Of a DNA stretch of 53,010 bases, positions 20,918 to 30,271 are shown in pieces. Position numbers and translations under genes: made by a program. Origin of the DNA: Entamoeba invadens IP1 (Eukaryota > Evosea > Mastigamoebida > Endamoebidae). Every line of letters starts with the position of its first letter. The stretch's first letter is position 1. The notes under the pieces were generated by a model, which made no database searches, was not told where the DNA came from, and saw nothing but the letters and a program-made list of their open reading frames with translations. The stretch is from positions 839,496 to 892,505 of the forward strand of contig NW_004440113.1 in assembly GCF_000330505.1 (NCBI RefSeq). Direction: 5' to 3'.

Positions 20918-21802
20918 ATGAGCTCTGCCGAGTCGAACAAAATTTTTGAAACAATGGAGAGCCTTGCTTCTGTGGCGGACTGGGAGGTGGTTAAACAGAA
21001 AATAAAGGAGCAAAATGTCCCACTGAATTTGTTTAACGAAGTGATTTATATGTTGGGAGTCGACTTGGGACAGGCGTTTGGATACTCTATTATCAAAATC
21101 CTATTTGAGGGAAAAGATTTGAGGGATATTGCGGAGTTCATATACAACGACTTGTGTGACCAGGACGTGTACCACGTTTCTGAGTATCTTGGTGGATTAC
21201 AAAACATCCCAGAAGTCGAAAACGACATTAATGGAAAGCCAGCAGAGAACTCCGCAATTTTTGTGTTTGGGAATGACGCTGATGGTGCGAAGAAAGTGGC
21301 GTATGTCCTCAACTATTTACATCACGAGTACTCTCTTGGGTGGGACGACTTAATCTTAGTGATAGCCACTGCGTTGTCGAATTGGGGATTGTTGGATCCA
21401 TCAGATCGATTTCTCCAACTCTTCTTGGTTTCTGTTTCAAAGGAACTTACTGTAGATGAAGTTTGTTTTGTTGTATTACTGACTCAATGTGTTACAACAA
21501 AGAGAATATCAGTGATTCTTATTTTTTTAATATAACAATTTGTTACTCTAATCTGTCAACGAATCACAAAAAGTACTGAGAGAAAGACAATTGTGTTGTT
21601 CCAGAAAATCATCGAAGTGTGCGACGAAGAAGAAAAGAAGTTGTGGACACTTTATAACAAAAATATAGCACAGTTTTTCCAATTACTGACATCAAACTGG
21701 AATGACGTCGACAAAAAGCAATTTCTCAAAAACGGGCCAGTCACATGGAAATGGTCGAAAGATTCAATCAAACAACTCAACAAGTTCTTCAAGATCAAGT
21801 AG
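20918..21802 (+). CDS. Hypothetical helical protein, two exons (about 254 aa)
   Basis: ATG at 20918. Exon 1 encodes a mostly helical protein (SLASVADWEVVKQKIKEQNV; FGYSIIKILFEGKDLRDIAE; ENSAIFVFGNDADGAKKVAY). At 21461 the frame enters GTTTGTTTTG, after which residues become low-complexity and stop. Removing 21461-21580 (120 nt, phase 0) restores RKTIVLFQKIIEVCDEEEKK and LTSNWNDVDKKQFLKNGPV up to the stop at 21802. The 3' site (CTGAG or AAAG a few bases on) is uncertain and the intron is longer than its neighbours. No domain is recognised. It is convergent with delta-COP. Confidence 0.6.
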
Positions 21803-21879
21803 AGTTTTATACCATTTAGGTCTATTGCCATTGTTACCCTTCAAACAAAATATAACGACAAGCATAACAGATGAAAAAC

Positions 21880-22903
21880 TTAAAATTTAAACCCGCACTC
21901 CGGGCAAAACTTTGTCCCCGAATTCTTTGCACCGCATTCTGGACAGAACTTAGGCAATTCGTCTTGTCCTTTTTCTTGTTTTGTAGTGGTAGAAGGTGTG
22001 TTGTCTGGTTGTGGGATGTCTTCAGTGTCTTTCTCTTCAACATTCTCCTTTTGGTCTTGTTGGTCATTTGTAATATCAACATCATCATCGTCGTGTTGAT
22101 CTGCAAAAGATACCTCCGGCTCATCTTTTCTTATCTCTTCAAGAATTTGATCGGACTGCTTTTTCTTCCCAAGTTGAAGTCCTTTGTTTGATTTGTAAGC
22201 TTTTGGCTGCTTTTTCTTAAGGGGAGCAGCCTTCTTCGATGGCACCGCGTCGGGGACATAATCCTTTTTAACTTCATACTGTTCATTCACTTGAACGTTC
22301 TGAAGGTTCTGCATCATCGCTATTTTCTCTTTAATCATCTTCTCCTCACGAATTTCTTCCTCTCGTTGTTTTGCAATACGAGCAGCTTCCGCCTTTTTGG
22401 CTTCGAGTTGTTGGAGGTATATCTCTTCGTCCCGTGACTTCATCGCCAAGTTCGAACGGACAGTGTTTGTCGCAAGTTTCTCGGTAAAACCCCATTGGAG
22501 GTATTCATCTAAAATGAAGAGTGCTTCGAACATTCCTTGAGTCACCGTTTTGGCAGTGACCGTCATTTTCTGTTGAAGAGAGGAAATGACGGAATTCATG
22601 ATTTGTGTGTCTTCGATGACATTAGAGGAAAGAGTAGTGATAACAACAATGTACACATCCTCACAAAGGCGGTACAGAAAACGAGTCCCATCTGCTTCAA
22701 AACATGAGTTCTGTGTTGTGCCACACATCCGGGTGAATGTGGCGTAAAGGCCTTCGATACGCGTACGTGACATTGGGACGTTCTGTCGACATACAATAAC
22801 CTTTCCTGATCGTGTAAGTACACCAATAGACTGTATCTGTGTGTGAGGGAGTGTTGAATTTTTATAATCGAGGGAGTGAGGAATTAATAAGTAAACAAAC
22901 CAT
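21880..22903 (-). CDS. ARCN1: Coatomer delta subunit (delta-COP) N-terminal type, with C-terminal zinc ribbon; ATG-only first exon
   Basis: The start codon (22901-22903) is followed at once by a 70-nt intron (22831-22900, GTTTGTT to ACAG, phase 0). Exon 2 then reads SIGVLTRSGKVIVCRQNVPM and SRTRIEGLYATFTRM, matching the delta-COP longin domain (VLLAAAVCTKAGKAIVSRQF, MTRTRIEGL). YRLCEDVYIVVITTLSSNVI and FDE-like LFILDEY follow, then a charged coiled coil (AKKAEAARIAKQREEEIREE), basic and acidic linkers, and finally two CPECG knuckles (FCPECGAKNSGTKFCPECG). Total 317 residues versus about 510 in animals: the mu-homology domain is absent, and the convergent neighbour ends only 77 bp away, leaving no room for it. 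Expected to act in COPI coats. Confidence 0.88.
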
Positions 22904-23436
22904 GAAGGCTTTCAGAGGTATTTTGAGTTCCACACTTTTCTTCCAGTTGTGGATGATAACCAAATATCTTATTTTGCATCAAGACTATTCCTTTTGCTAG
23001 TTCATTGTGTAAAATAATGGGGTTTTTCTTTATGAAAAGAAGTGACAGACATTTTTGTATTTTTGAGCTACCACCAACTATAGTTTGATTATAATTATTT
23101 TATATTATTGGTATTGTTTCTTTTTATATACAATAAGTGTAATTCCCGATATGTCAAAGCTATTATTCTGTTTTGTAATCAAAATGTGATTATCATTTCT
23201 CTAATAAACAAGAAATAATAAAATAATATAATATGGTACTGGTTGCTGGGGAATTTTTTAATAGTTAAAATATAGAAAAAAGAATTATTAAAAAACCCTG
23301 AGAAGAGATAGAAAAAAAAAACACACCACCCAAAAAGAAGAGAAGTTAATAGTAAAAATGTAGTAAAGAGTGGTAAAAACGGAAGGGTTTGAAAACTAGA
23401 AAAGACTGTGAAAACTAAGAAACACCTTTATACCCG
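22904..23436. other. Divergent intergenic region between delta-COP and L27a
   Basis: 533 bp between two start codons on opposite strands. The centre (about 23060-23290) is very AT-rich; the side next to L27a is purine-rich (GAGAAGAGATAGAAAA-like) with a CACACCACCC patch. It must contain both promoters, but no specific element can be named with confidence. Confidence 0.5.
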
Positions 23437-23933
23437 ATGGTTTGTTGTTACCAAAGACGATGAGGAAGACGAGGACTGACATTTAGGCGACACGATTCAG
23501 ACAAACACGACGCAGAAGAGGACACGTCTGCATGGGTTACGGTCGAATTGGGAAGCATAGGAAGGAGAGAGGAGGAAGAGGTAATGCTGGTGGATTGAAC
23601 CACAGAAGAACATGGTTCACCTCCTTCCACCCTGATTTCTTTGGAAAGAAAGGGATGAGAGTATTCCACGCCAAGCCAAATTTGAAGTACTGCCCATCGA
23701 TCAACGTCGAGGGATTGTGGGCACTTGTCGGTGCAAAGGTCCAGGAACAATACAAAAATGCGAAATTGGGCGAACAGGTCCCAGTTATTGACTGTGTTAA
23801 ACATGGATACTTTAAGGTACTTGGGAAAGGGTTCTTACCAAAACAGCCAGTCATTGTCAGAGCAAGATTCTTCTCGAAAACAGCCCAGAAAAAAATCCAA
23901 GATGTCGGAGGTGCATGCGAACTTACTGCTTAA
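23437..23933 (+). CDS. RPL27A: 60S ribosomal protein L27a (uL15); ATG-only first exon
   Basis: The ATG at 23437-23439 is followed immediately by a 47-nt intron (23440-23486, GTTTGTTG to TTTAG, phase 0). Exon 2 encodes ATRFRQTRRRRGHVCMGYGR then IGKHRKERGGRGNAGG, matching human L27a ([25 protein letters not shown]). It continues through HPDFFGKKGMRVFH, GYFKVLGKGFLPKQPVIVRA and VGGACELTA. The spliced product is 149 residues, against 148 in human. Without splicing, the conserved basic N-terminus would be lost. Intronised ribosomal protein genes are common in eukaryotes; this placement directly after the start codon is unusual. Confidence 0.96.
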
Positions 23934-24178
23934 TTGGGATTACTTTGATATGCTTTATTCTTTTCTTTTTTTTCTTCAACGCAATTGAAAGAGGTTCGTC
24001 TTTCTATTTTGATTGTTCGAATTGTTTTTGTATGAACTTAATTGTATTGATAATTGACCACCTTTATTTTGTTGTCTTGAGAACTTATTAAAACAGAAGA
24101 CATCGCGGATATGGTTTGCTTCTTTAATACGAAAGAAAAGGGACTGAATGGTAGGACGAGCAAAATGATGTGATTCGA

Positions 24179-24844
24179 ATGAAAGTGCTTGTGGTGGGGG
24201 GGCCTGCAAGTGGGAAGACTAGTATGATCCACCAATTCTGTGATGGGGCGTTTGAAGAGATCTACCAACCCACTATTGGTGTTGAATTTAGTAGTAAGTT
24301 TGTGACATATGAAGGAAGGCAAGTTGAGATCCGTTTAGTTTGTTGTTGATCCATATTTTGGTGTTGATGAGGTGTTGTACCAATACTAATATAGTAGTGG
24401 GACGTTGCGGGACAGGACTACTATGCAGCAATGACACGGGTTTACTTCTCTGGTGCCATCTCTGCACTTGTTGTTTGTGACATCACATCCAAAGATTCGA
24501 TTGAAGCAGTAGTGAAGTGGAAAGCAAACATCGACGACAGAGTTCTTTTCAACGAGCAAAAAATCCCCGTTATCCTTGTTGGTAACAAATCCGATTTACT
24601 CAACGAGAAGGAATTGACCAATGTTGAGAATCAATTGAAAGAGATCAAAGAGAACGAACAGTTCACGGGCGTGGAGTTGATATCGGCAAAGACTTCAAAA
24701 AACATCGACACGTGTATGGAAAAGATCACAAAGGCTGTTATGACTCAATTCGGCGATTTCTTGGTTCAAAAACAAACGCCGAAAGTCCAAAGCAACCAAC
24801 TCGAGTTTAAAAAGGTGGACAAAACCAATGGGTGTTGCCAATAG
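24179..24844 (+). CDS. Rab-family GTPase, Rab32/38-like, two exons
   Basis: ATG at 24179. P-loop GGPASGKTS, switch I QPTIGVEFSSKFV, then an intron (24338-24397, 60 nt, GTTTGTTG to GTAG, phase 0). Exon 2 starts WDVAGQDYYAAMTRVYFSGA, followed by VVKWKANIDDRVLFNEQKIP, NKSD and ISAKTSKNI. The MTRVYF and KWK...D...V pattern is closest to Rab32/38. The product is 201 residues and ends NGCCQ, giving a double cysteine one residue from the end, compatible with geranylgeranylation. Rab32-type proteins act on lysosome-related and endosomal compartments; the exact pathway here is inference. The next gene downstream is a second Ras-like GTPase on the same strand. Confidence 0.88.
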
Positions 24845-24920
24845 TATTTTATTGTTAAAATTTTTAAGTTGTATTGTGCTAATTAGTTAAATTGACGTTT
24901 TTGAACAATTGTACAATAAA

Positions 24921-25768
24921 ATGAGAATATTTGATACTTGCCCGAGATTGAAAAAACGGAACGAAACTTTAGAAGAGAGCAAAATTTTGAGAAGAAAATT
25001 GATGAACAACTGCCAGAACAACAAAGAAGATCAGAACAGCGCCGATAAGAAAAGGATAACCATCGTTGGTGACGTTGGGGTTGGAAAAACAGCGATTGTA
25101 AGGAGGTTTTCTAACAATTTTTTTGAAAACATCTATGAGCCAACAATAGGGGCTAATTACACAAGCAAAGTGGTTTATAATAATGGAAAAAACGTACGCC
25201 TGCAGATATGGGACTGTGCAGGAAAGGAAGTGTTCAAAACACTTGTAGAGACATATGTTGTGAACAGCGACGCGATATTGATTATGTTTGATGACGAATT
25301 CTCGTTTCAACACTCAAAAGAAAGGCTGGTGGAGATTAGAAACAAAACAAAAGGGGGGATTGTGTTTCTTGTACAAAATAAATGCGACAAAAAAAGCAGC
25401 CCGTTTGTTTTACATTTTATGGTATTAATAATGTTTTTAATCATACAATTTCGAAAAAGTAAATGTTTTAGAAAAAACATCTGATTTTGCATCAAAATAG
25501 AAAATAAAAATACAATAATGAAATGACATTGAGAGAACTTTCAGCAAAAGCGGAAAAATACGCGGCTAAAAAAGAGGTCTTTTTCGCAAAGGTTAGTGCG
25601 TTGAAAGACTGTGGCGTCACAGAATTGTTTGAAAAAGCCGTGTCGCGTTGCTACACGAACGATATGCGCGAGCAGATAAACAAAAGTAAAGAAGAGGAAC
25701 AACGCGAGCTGACAGTTCCCCCTTCGAAGCGGTGGAACTGCTTTTACATTCCATGTGTAAGTTGGTAA
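24921..25768 (+). CDS. Divergent Rab-like small GTPase with N-terminal extension, two exons
   Basis: ATG at 24921. About 45 basic/charged residues precede the P-loop GDVGVGKTA. Then come YEPTIGANYTSKVVY (switch I), LQIWDCAGKEVFKTL (switch II, with Lys where Ras-type GTPases have the catalytic Gln) and NKCD. The frame enters GTTTGTTTTACA at 25403; removing 25403-25533 (131 nt, phase 2) continues as ELSAKAEKYAAKKEVFFAKV and SALKDCG (G5, normally SAK). The C-terminus is WNCFYIPCVSW, so CVSW could be a CaaX-like box. Total about 238 residues. The 3' splice site (TTGAG) is atypical. Tandem with the Rab32-like gene 76 bp upstream; sequence divergence argues against recent duplication. Confidence 0.75.
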
Positions 25769-25859
25769 AATGAAAAAGAGAAGTCAAAACACCTTTTTTT
25801 TAGATTTGTTTTGTCATTTTCTAAAATAGATTTTTGTTCAAAAAAAATGAAAAAAACAA

Positions 25860-26999
25860 ATGTCCAAAACTGCCGAAAGTAAACGAAAACACCAAAACAA
25901 TTCAATCGCCTTTGCGGAGCAACTGGACGTGAACGAACACGCCCAACGCCTTCGTGAAAATTCCCTTTTTCTATCAGTTCCGGTTACAGACAGAACTAGA
26001 AACCAGTCTCTCCCTCCAAACGCATCAGATCTTCGACATTGCAAATCCAGTTCTCGCCTTTCCATTTTCAACTTTAGGTTTAAAGAGGCATCCTTAGATC
26101 TCGATGGCTTTCCAAATTCAATTAACAACATTCCAACTACTGTGGCCTTTTTTAAAACGTTTATCAAAAACAATCCAACAACTTCCATCACTTCTCTGAA
26201 TTTTTCTAAAAACCGACTCTCTTCCCTTTCACTACCAAACTTGCCTTGTTTGAAACAATTGGATTTGTCACATAATATGTTCAAAAAGGTTCCTAACAGC
26301 ATTTTGCAATTCACTCAACTCACTAAAATTGACTTGTCGTTCAACCAAATCAAGTCGCTCGGTGCTTTGAAAAGCCACCCAACACTCAAATACATCGATA
26401 TTCAAAATAACAACGTGAGGAGACTCGTTTTCGACCACTACGAAAACGCACTAAACTTGACTCACCTCGACATCACAGACAATTATATCGACGCACCAGT
26501 CGACTCAACACAAACTTTTTTGTATTCATTCCCTTCGGTGTACAACCAAAAGAATCCAACGCTAATAGTCCCCTATCTATTTCTTGGAGCTGTCAACGCT
26601 ACAAAGGATCCGGCATTTCTGAAGACGATTGGAATTGCAGCAATACTGTCACTTGGTAAAAAACCATTTGTCGAGTCTGATATTCAAAATCTGTTTATCC
26701 CTATCGACGACTCACCATCGACAGACTTATTGAAAATAGTAAGGGAGTGCATAACATTTATTAACGATTTTGTGATAAAAAAGAAGGGAGTGTTAGTCCA
26801 TTGCGAATTTGGGATCAGTCGGAGTGCAAGTGTTATTATTGCGTATTTGATGAAGAAGAATAAAATGACTTACAAAGAAGCACTCAAGTTTGTAACGAAC
26901 AAGCGCATGTGTGTCTTACCCAACAAAGGGTTTGAAACGCAACTTGGGCAGTTCGAAAAAGAACAATTTATTTTTACTGAAATTAAAAAGAAAAAGTGA
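25860..26999 (+). CDS. Leucine-rich repeat / dual-specificity phosphatase
   Basis: 379 residues from ATG at 25860, one exon. A polar N-terminal ~80 residues is followed by about five LRRs (ITSLNFSKNRLSSLSLPNLP; LKQLDLSHNMFKKVPNSILQ; TKIDLSFNQIKSLGALKSHP; LTHLDITDNYIDAP). A dual-specificity phosphatase domain follows from about residue 235 (PTLIVPYLFLGAVNATKDPA). It has IDD as candidate general-acid region and the catalytic loop VHCEFGISRSASV, which fits HCxxGxxRS. The Cys and Arg are intact, so it should be active. LRR-DSP fusions are known in Entamoeba. Substrate unknown. Confidence 0.92.
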   Translation: MSKTAESKRKHQNNSIAFAEQLDVNEHAQRLRENSLFLSVPVTDRTRNQSLPPNASDLRHCKSSSRLSIFNFRFKEASLDLDGFPNSINNIPTTVAFFKTFIKNNPTTSITSLNFSKNRLSSLSLPNLPCLKQLDLSHNMFKKVPNSILQFTQLTKIDLSFNQIKSLGALKSHPTLKYIDIQNNNVRRLVFDHYENALNLTHLDITDNYIDAPVDSTQTFLYSFPSVYNQKNPTLIVPYLFLGAVNATKDPAFLKTIGIAAILSLGKKPFVESDIQNLFIPIDDSPSTDLLKIVRECITFINDFVIKKKGVLVHCEFGISRSASVIIAYLMKKNKMTYKEALKFVTNKRMCVLPNKGFETQLGQFEKEQFIFTEIKKKK

Positions 27000-27114
27000 A
27001 ACAGCCAAGCAATTCAATCCATTCTATTTAATAACATTTTGATATTCTTTTTTTTGTTATTTTTTTGTTATTAAAAATGGTATTGTTGAAGACAAACTCG
27101 AAAATGAATTAGGG

Positions 27115-28227
27115 ATGAGCAAACAGGAGGAAAGCGCAATGGACCACATGACCTTTTGCACGTCATCACTTCAGGCTTTGATGAGAGTAGTCCGCCAAAA
27201 GACGGAGAGGAAAGACGGAGAAATAGAAAGGTTGGAGAAAGAGGCGAGGCGAGATGTAATCGAAGGGTTACAAGTGATGGAAGCATTGATCAAGCAAATG
27301 AGTGAGTTCACGAAAGAGTCTGTGGAACAACAAGAACAACAATTTGCGTTGATTAGGAGTGAGAACGCACTTTTGCAAAAGAAAGTGGAGGTGTGTGGGA
27401 AGGAGATTGAATTGCTTAAAACGGAACAACAACACTTTGAACTTGAAAAAAACACGTTGTTTGAATCATACGAAGAAAGGATGGCTCAACTTCACATGGA
27501 AATCACTAACAAAAACAAAGAGATCGACCGAATAGAGAACGAAATTCTTGGGGTTGTGAACCAAAAGACAATTTCAGAAGATTTCAGAGGAAACACAAAA
27601 GAAGAAGGAGATGCGGGAAAGCAGATTGAAATTGCTGACTTGCGAAATCGCATTGAAACGTTGAAGAAAGAAGTTGACAACTTGAAAGGACAAGCAGAAG
27701 TAAATGCACAGACCAATGATGTGATGTGGGTGACAATAATGAAAGGACGCAACGAAAATTCGATCTTAAAAACACTCATTTTGGAGCATCAAAAGGGGCG
27801 CGTGATGAAGGAAATAAAAATGTTTGATGATGCGGTGTTGATGTGCGATTATAGGAAAATCTGTTTGTGGACCAAAATGACGAATTTTGAGCAAATAGGA
27901 AAGAGTGAGAACGATGGAGATGAGAAAACGTGGAGCGTTGTAAAAGGACGCAAAAACGTGTTGTGTTTGAAAATTACACAAATAGGGAGTGTTTTTGGGT
28001 ATTTTCACAGTGGTGAACATCCGCACGTCGATAAGTGGAGTATTCCACAAACAACTGACTTTGTTTTTTCGCTTAAAAACTTATTCAATAAACCGCCCGT
28101 CATCTTCAAGAAAAACATTAATGGAAAGTTGGAAGAGTTAAAATCAAATGATGTGTGTTTACCAATTATTGTCGAAGAGATGGATTCCCCGTGTCTTGCT
28201 GCTCTAATTTTTCAGGCATCACCATGA
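27115..28227 (+). CDS. Coiled-coil protein with C-terminal TLDc-like domain
   Basis: 370 residues from ATG at 27115. Residues ~35-205 are almost uninterrupted coiled coil (RQKTERKDGEIERLEKEARR; IELLKTEQQHFELEKNTLFE; RNRIETLKKEVDNLKGQAEV). After residue ~240 a globular domain begins with FDDAVLMCDYRKICLWTKMT and contains RKNVLCLKITQIGSVFGYFH, SGEHPHVDKW and DFVFSLKNLFNKPPVIFK. This order resembles TLDc domains (lviktd..yvFGgF..., AFLFSL). Coiled-coil/TLDc proteins occur as a large Entamoeba family as far as I recall. Function unknown. Upstream ATG at 27077 is out of frame. Confidence 0.75.
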   Translation: MSKQEESAMDHMTFCTSSLQALMRVVRQKTERKDGEIERLEKEARRDVIEGLQVMEALIKQMSEFTKESVEQQEQQFALIRSENALLQKKVEVCGKEIELLKTEQQHFELEKNTLFESYEERMAQLHMEITNKNKEIDRIENEILGVVNQKTISEDFRGNTKEEGDAGKQIEIADLRNRIETLKKEVDNLKGQAEVNAQTNDVMWVTIMKGRNENSILKTLILEHQKGRVMKEIKMFDDAVLMCDYRKICLWTKMTNFEQIGKSENDGDEKTWSVVKGRKNVLCLKITQIGSVFGYFHSGEHPHVDKWSIPQTTDFVFSLKNLFNKPPVIFKKNINGKLEELKSNDVCLPIIVEEMDSPCLAALIFQASP

Positions 28228-28346
28228 TTGCTATGATACCCAATTGATTTCTTCTTTTGATTTTTAATAAGAAATGAATGCCATTTAATAATAAATCAAA
28301 TGGATGACACATCTAACGCACAAAACAATCAATTTTATAATACATA

Positions 28347-30099
28347 TTATGCTTCAACCAATTTCACTGTCTTTTTAAGACAATATTCACAACCAATGTA
28401 ACACTCGGAAACAAGATACGCCCAAAACTTTATTGTTGACACCCCACTGTGGATATGAGTCGAAAATACAACTTTAATAGGAGATGCTGAGAAGGGTATG
28501 TTCAACACTTTTTTGTGAAACGCGACGGTAGTCCCCTCTATTTCTACAAATAGAAAAAAACGTTCGAGGGTGTTCTTTCCAGTATAAGGGGTGTGAACAG
28601 GTACATCAGAATACTCCACTGGAATTTCTTGGGTTCCTACTAATTTGTTTGTCTCTTTGTCGAAAAATTGTGTGTATTCGAAAAATATAGGAGGACGACG
28701 TATAATTATTTCGACATCAACAACATAATTTAAGGTGTCAGTTGGAACAAGTCGGTAGATGTCCACGTTCGACATGTCGACTTCCAAATTACCTGGAAAG
28801 AACATCAAGTAGTTTTTCCAGAGCGCAAGTTGTGTGGAAGATGAACAAATTTCTTGTAGCTTTTGTTGTCGTTCGAAAGGTTGAAGAGTGGACAGAGATA
28901 CTGTTGTTATCTTCTTCATTAATGGAATTTGGTTTGTCTCGAAGTCTGGAAGTTGAAAAAAATCAGTGTGTGGAGTACACGCTTGGTAAATCATTTGACC
29001 AACACGAACCGCAAGAACAACCGCATCCAAGTTTTGTCGCTCATAAAAGTAATCAACAATTTCAAGAGCTTCCGATTGGAATAAAGGAATGACGCGAGCC
29101 AAATTTTCTTCCATATATCTTGGCATTTTTGTGCGTGTCAAATAACAGAGGATCATCACATAAGCTTTAAAAGAGCGTTTTTCGAGGTCTTGAGGAATGC
29201 GGTAAAAGGAGTCTTGTGGGAGTTGAGCAAGTAAAATTGAAAGTGCGAGTTCATCTTCCGATTCGATATCGATGCCACGCGTTATAACATTTGAGTGACA
29301 TAAATAATTGAGCAGATCTTGTAATGAAACATAGTTTGTCAAAGACATGTCTAATACTTCTTTGACGTTGTGTTGTTTGTAAGGCCGTTCTCTTGTGATG
29401 AGTTGATATTTTTTTCTTCAAGAAGAAATAGAAACAAACAAAAAGAAGTACAACACAACAACAAGAAGTGGGAAGACAAGAAAGATAATTGTGTTGTAAG
29501 CCATGAATATGAAGTACATTGGGTTTGAATATGGGGATAAAAAGAATGGAAGTGCAATAACATTTTGTGATGGTTGCTCGAACTGCTTTTTCCATTGAGT
29601 AAATGACTCTTCGTTTTTAATGAGAGCAAATGCCGCTGTCTGTTGCATATAATTTCGATGATGAGTCGGAGTCATTTTACCGAGCATGTATTTGATTGTG
29701 TTTTCGTAATATCGCTGCTCAACAGAAAGGAGATTTGATGATGTTGTTAAATTCAACACTGTAAATGGGTTGTATGGGAACCCGGACGGAGTAGAGTAAA
29801 CGATGCGCCACTTGTTGAATACGAAAGTGACGTATAACATGAAAGCGAAAAAGATGAGCTGCCTGTTATTTGTGTTGCAAGAAAAAGAAACAAACAAAAA
29901 CAAAACGCTTCAATGTCATTGGCTTCTTCCAGTTTGGTAGTGCTTGCTTTGTGCACTTACGACATTTGCACGGGAAGCTTCGACCTTTCTTTAAATAAAA
30001 TGCGATAAAGCACAGAGACATGATAACGGAAATTGTCATGGTTAAGTATGACGCGTAGACAATTGAAAGCTGTGTGTCATAGTAGTATGGCACATTCAT
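28347..30099 (-). CDS. SEC63: Sec63-like ER translocation protein, three exons, J-domain without HPD
   Basis: ATG at 30099 (MNVPYYYDTQLSIVYASYLT, first membrane segment). Exon 1 (30099-29896) ends after a basic LPNWKKPMTLKRF. Intron 1 is 29859-29895 (37 nt, GTTTGTTT to GCAG). Exon 2 (29858-29440) holds membrane segment 2, YNPFTVLNL (start of the J-domain; human YNPYEVLNL), then RYYENTIKYMLGKMTPTHHR, and membrane segment 3. Intron 2 is 29392-29439 (48 nt, GTTTGTTT to CAAG). Exon 3 carries the Sec63 domain (RTKMPRYMEENLARVIPLFQ) and ends SECYIGCEYCLKKTVKLVEA, like SDSYMGLDQIKPLKLEVHEA. Spliced product about 555 residues. The HPD tripeptide that triggers BiP ATP hydrolysis is absent. Splice sites are inferred from phase and homology. 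Confidence 0.85.
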
Positions 30100-30271
30100 T
30101 TTTGAGCTTTCTAGTTTTGATTTTGTCAGCAGGAGATTAGTTCTTTTTGTTATTATGAAATTAATGTTTTTATTTTCGAAGGTTATTTCATTTGTTGATA
30201 CACTTGTTTGTTCAATAATAAACAACTTACCAAAAAACTAGAATTTGGTTGTATTGTTATAAACTATATAT

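Noticed and set aside
27077..27117. Possible third ATG-only exon before the TLDc-like gene (ATGGTATTG...TTAG)
   Set aside because: The 5' end is GTATTG, not GTTTGT, and splicing would put the downstream gene out of frame with an immediate stop.
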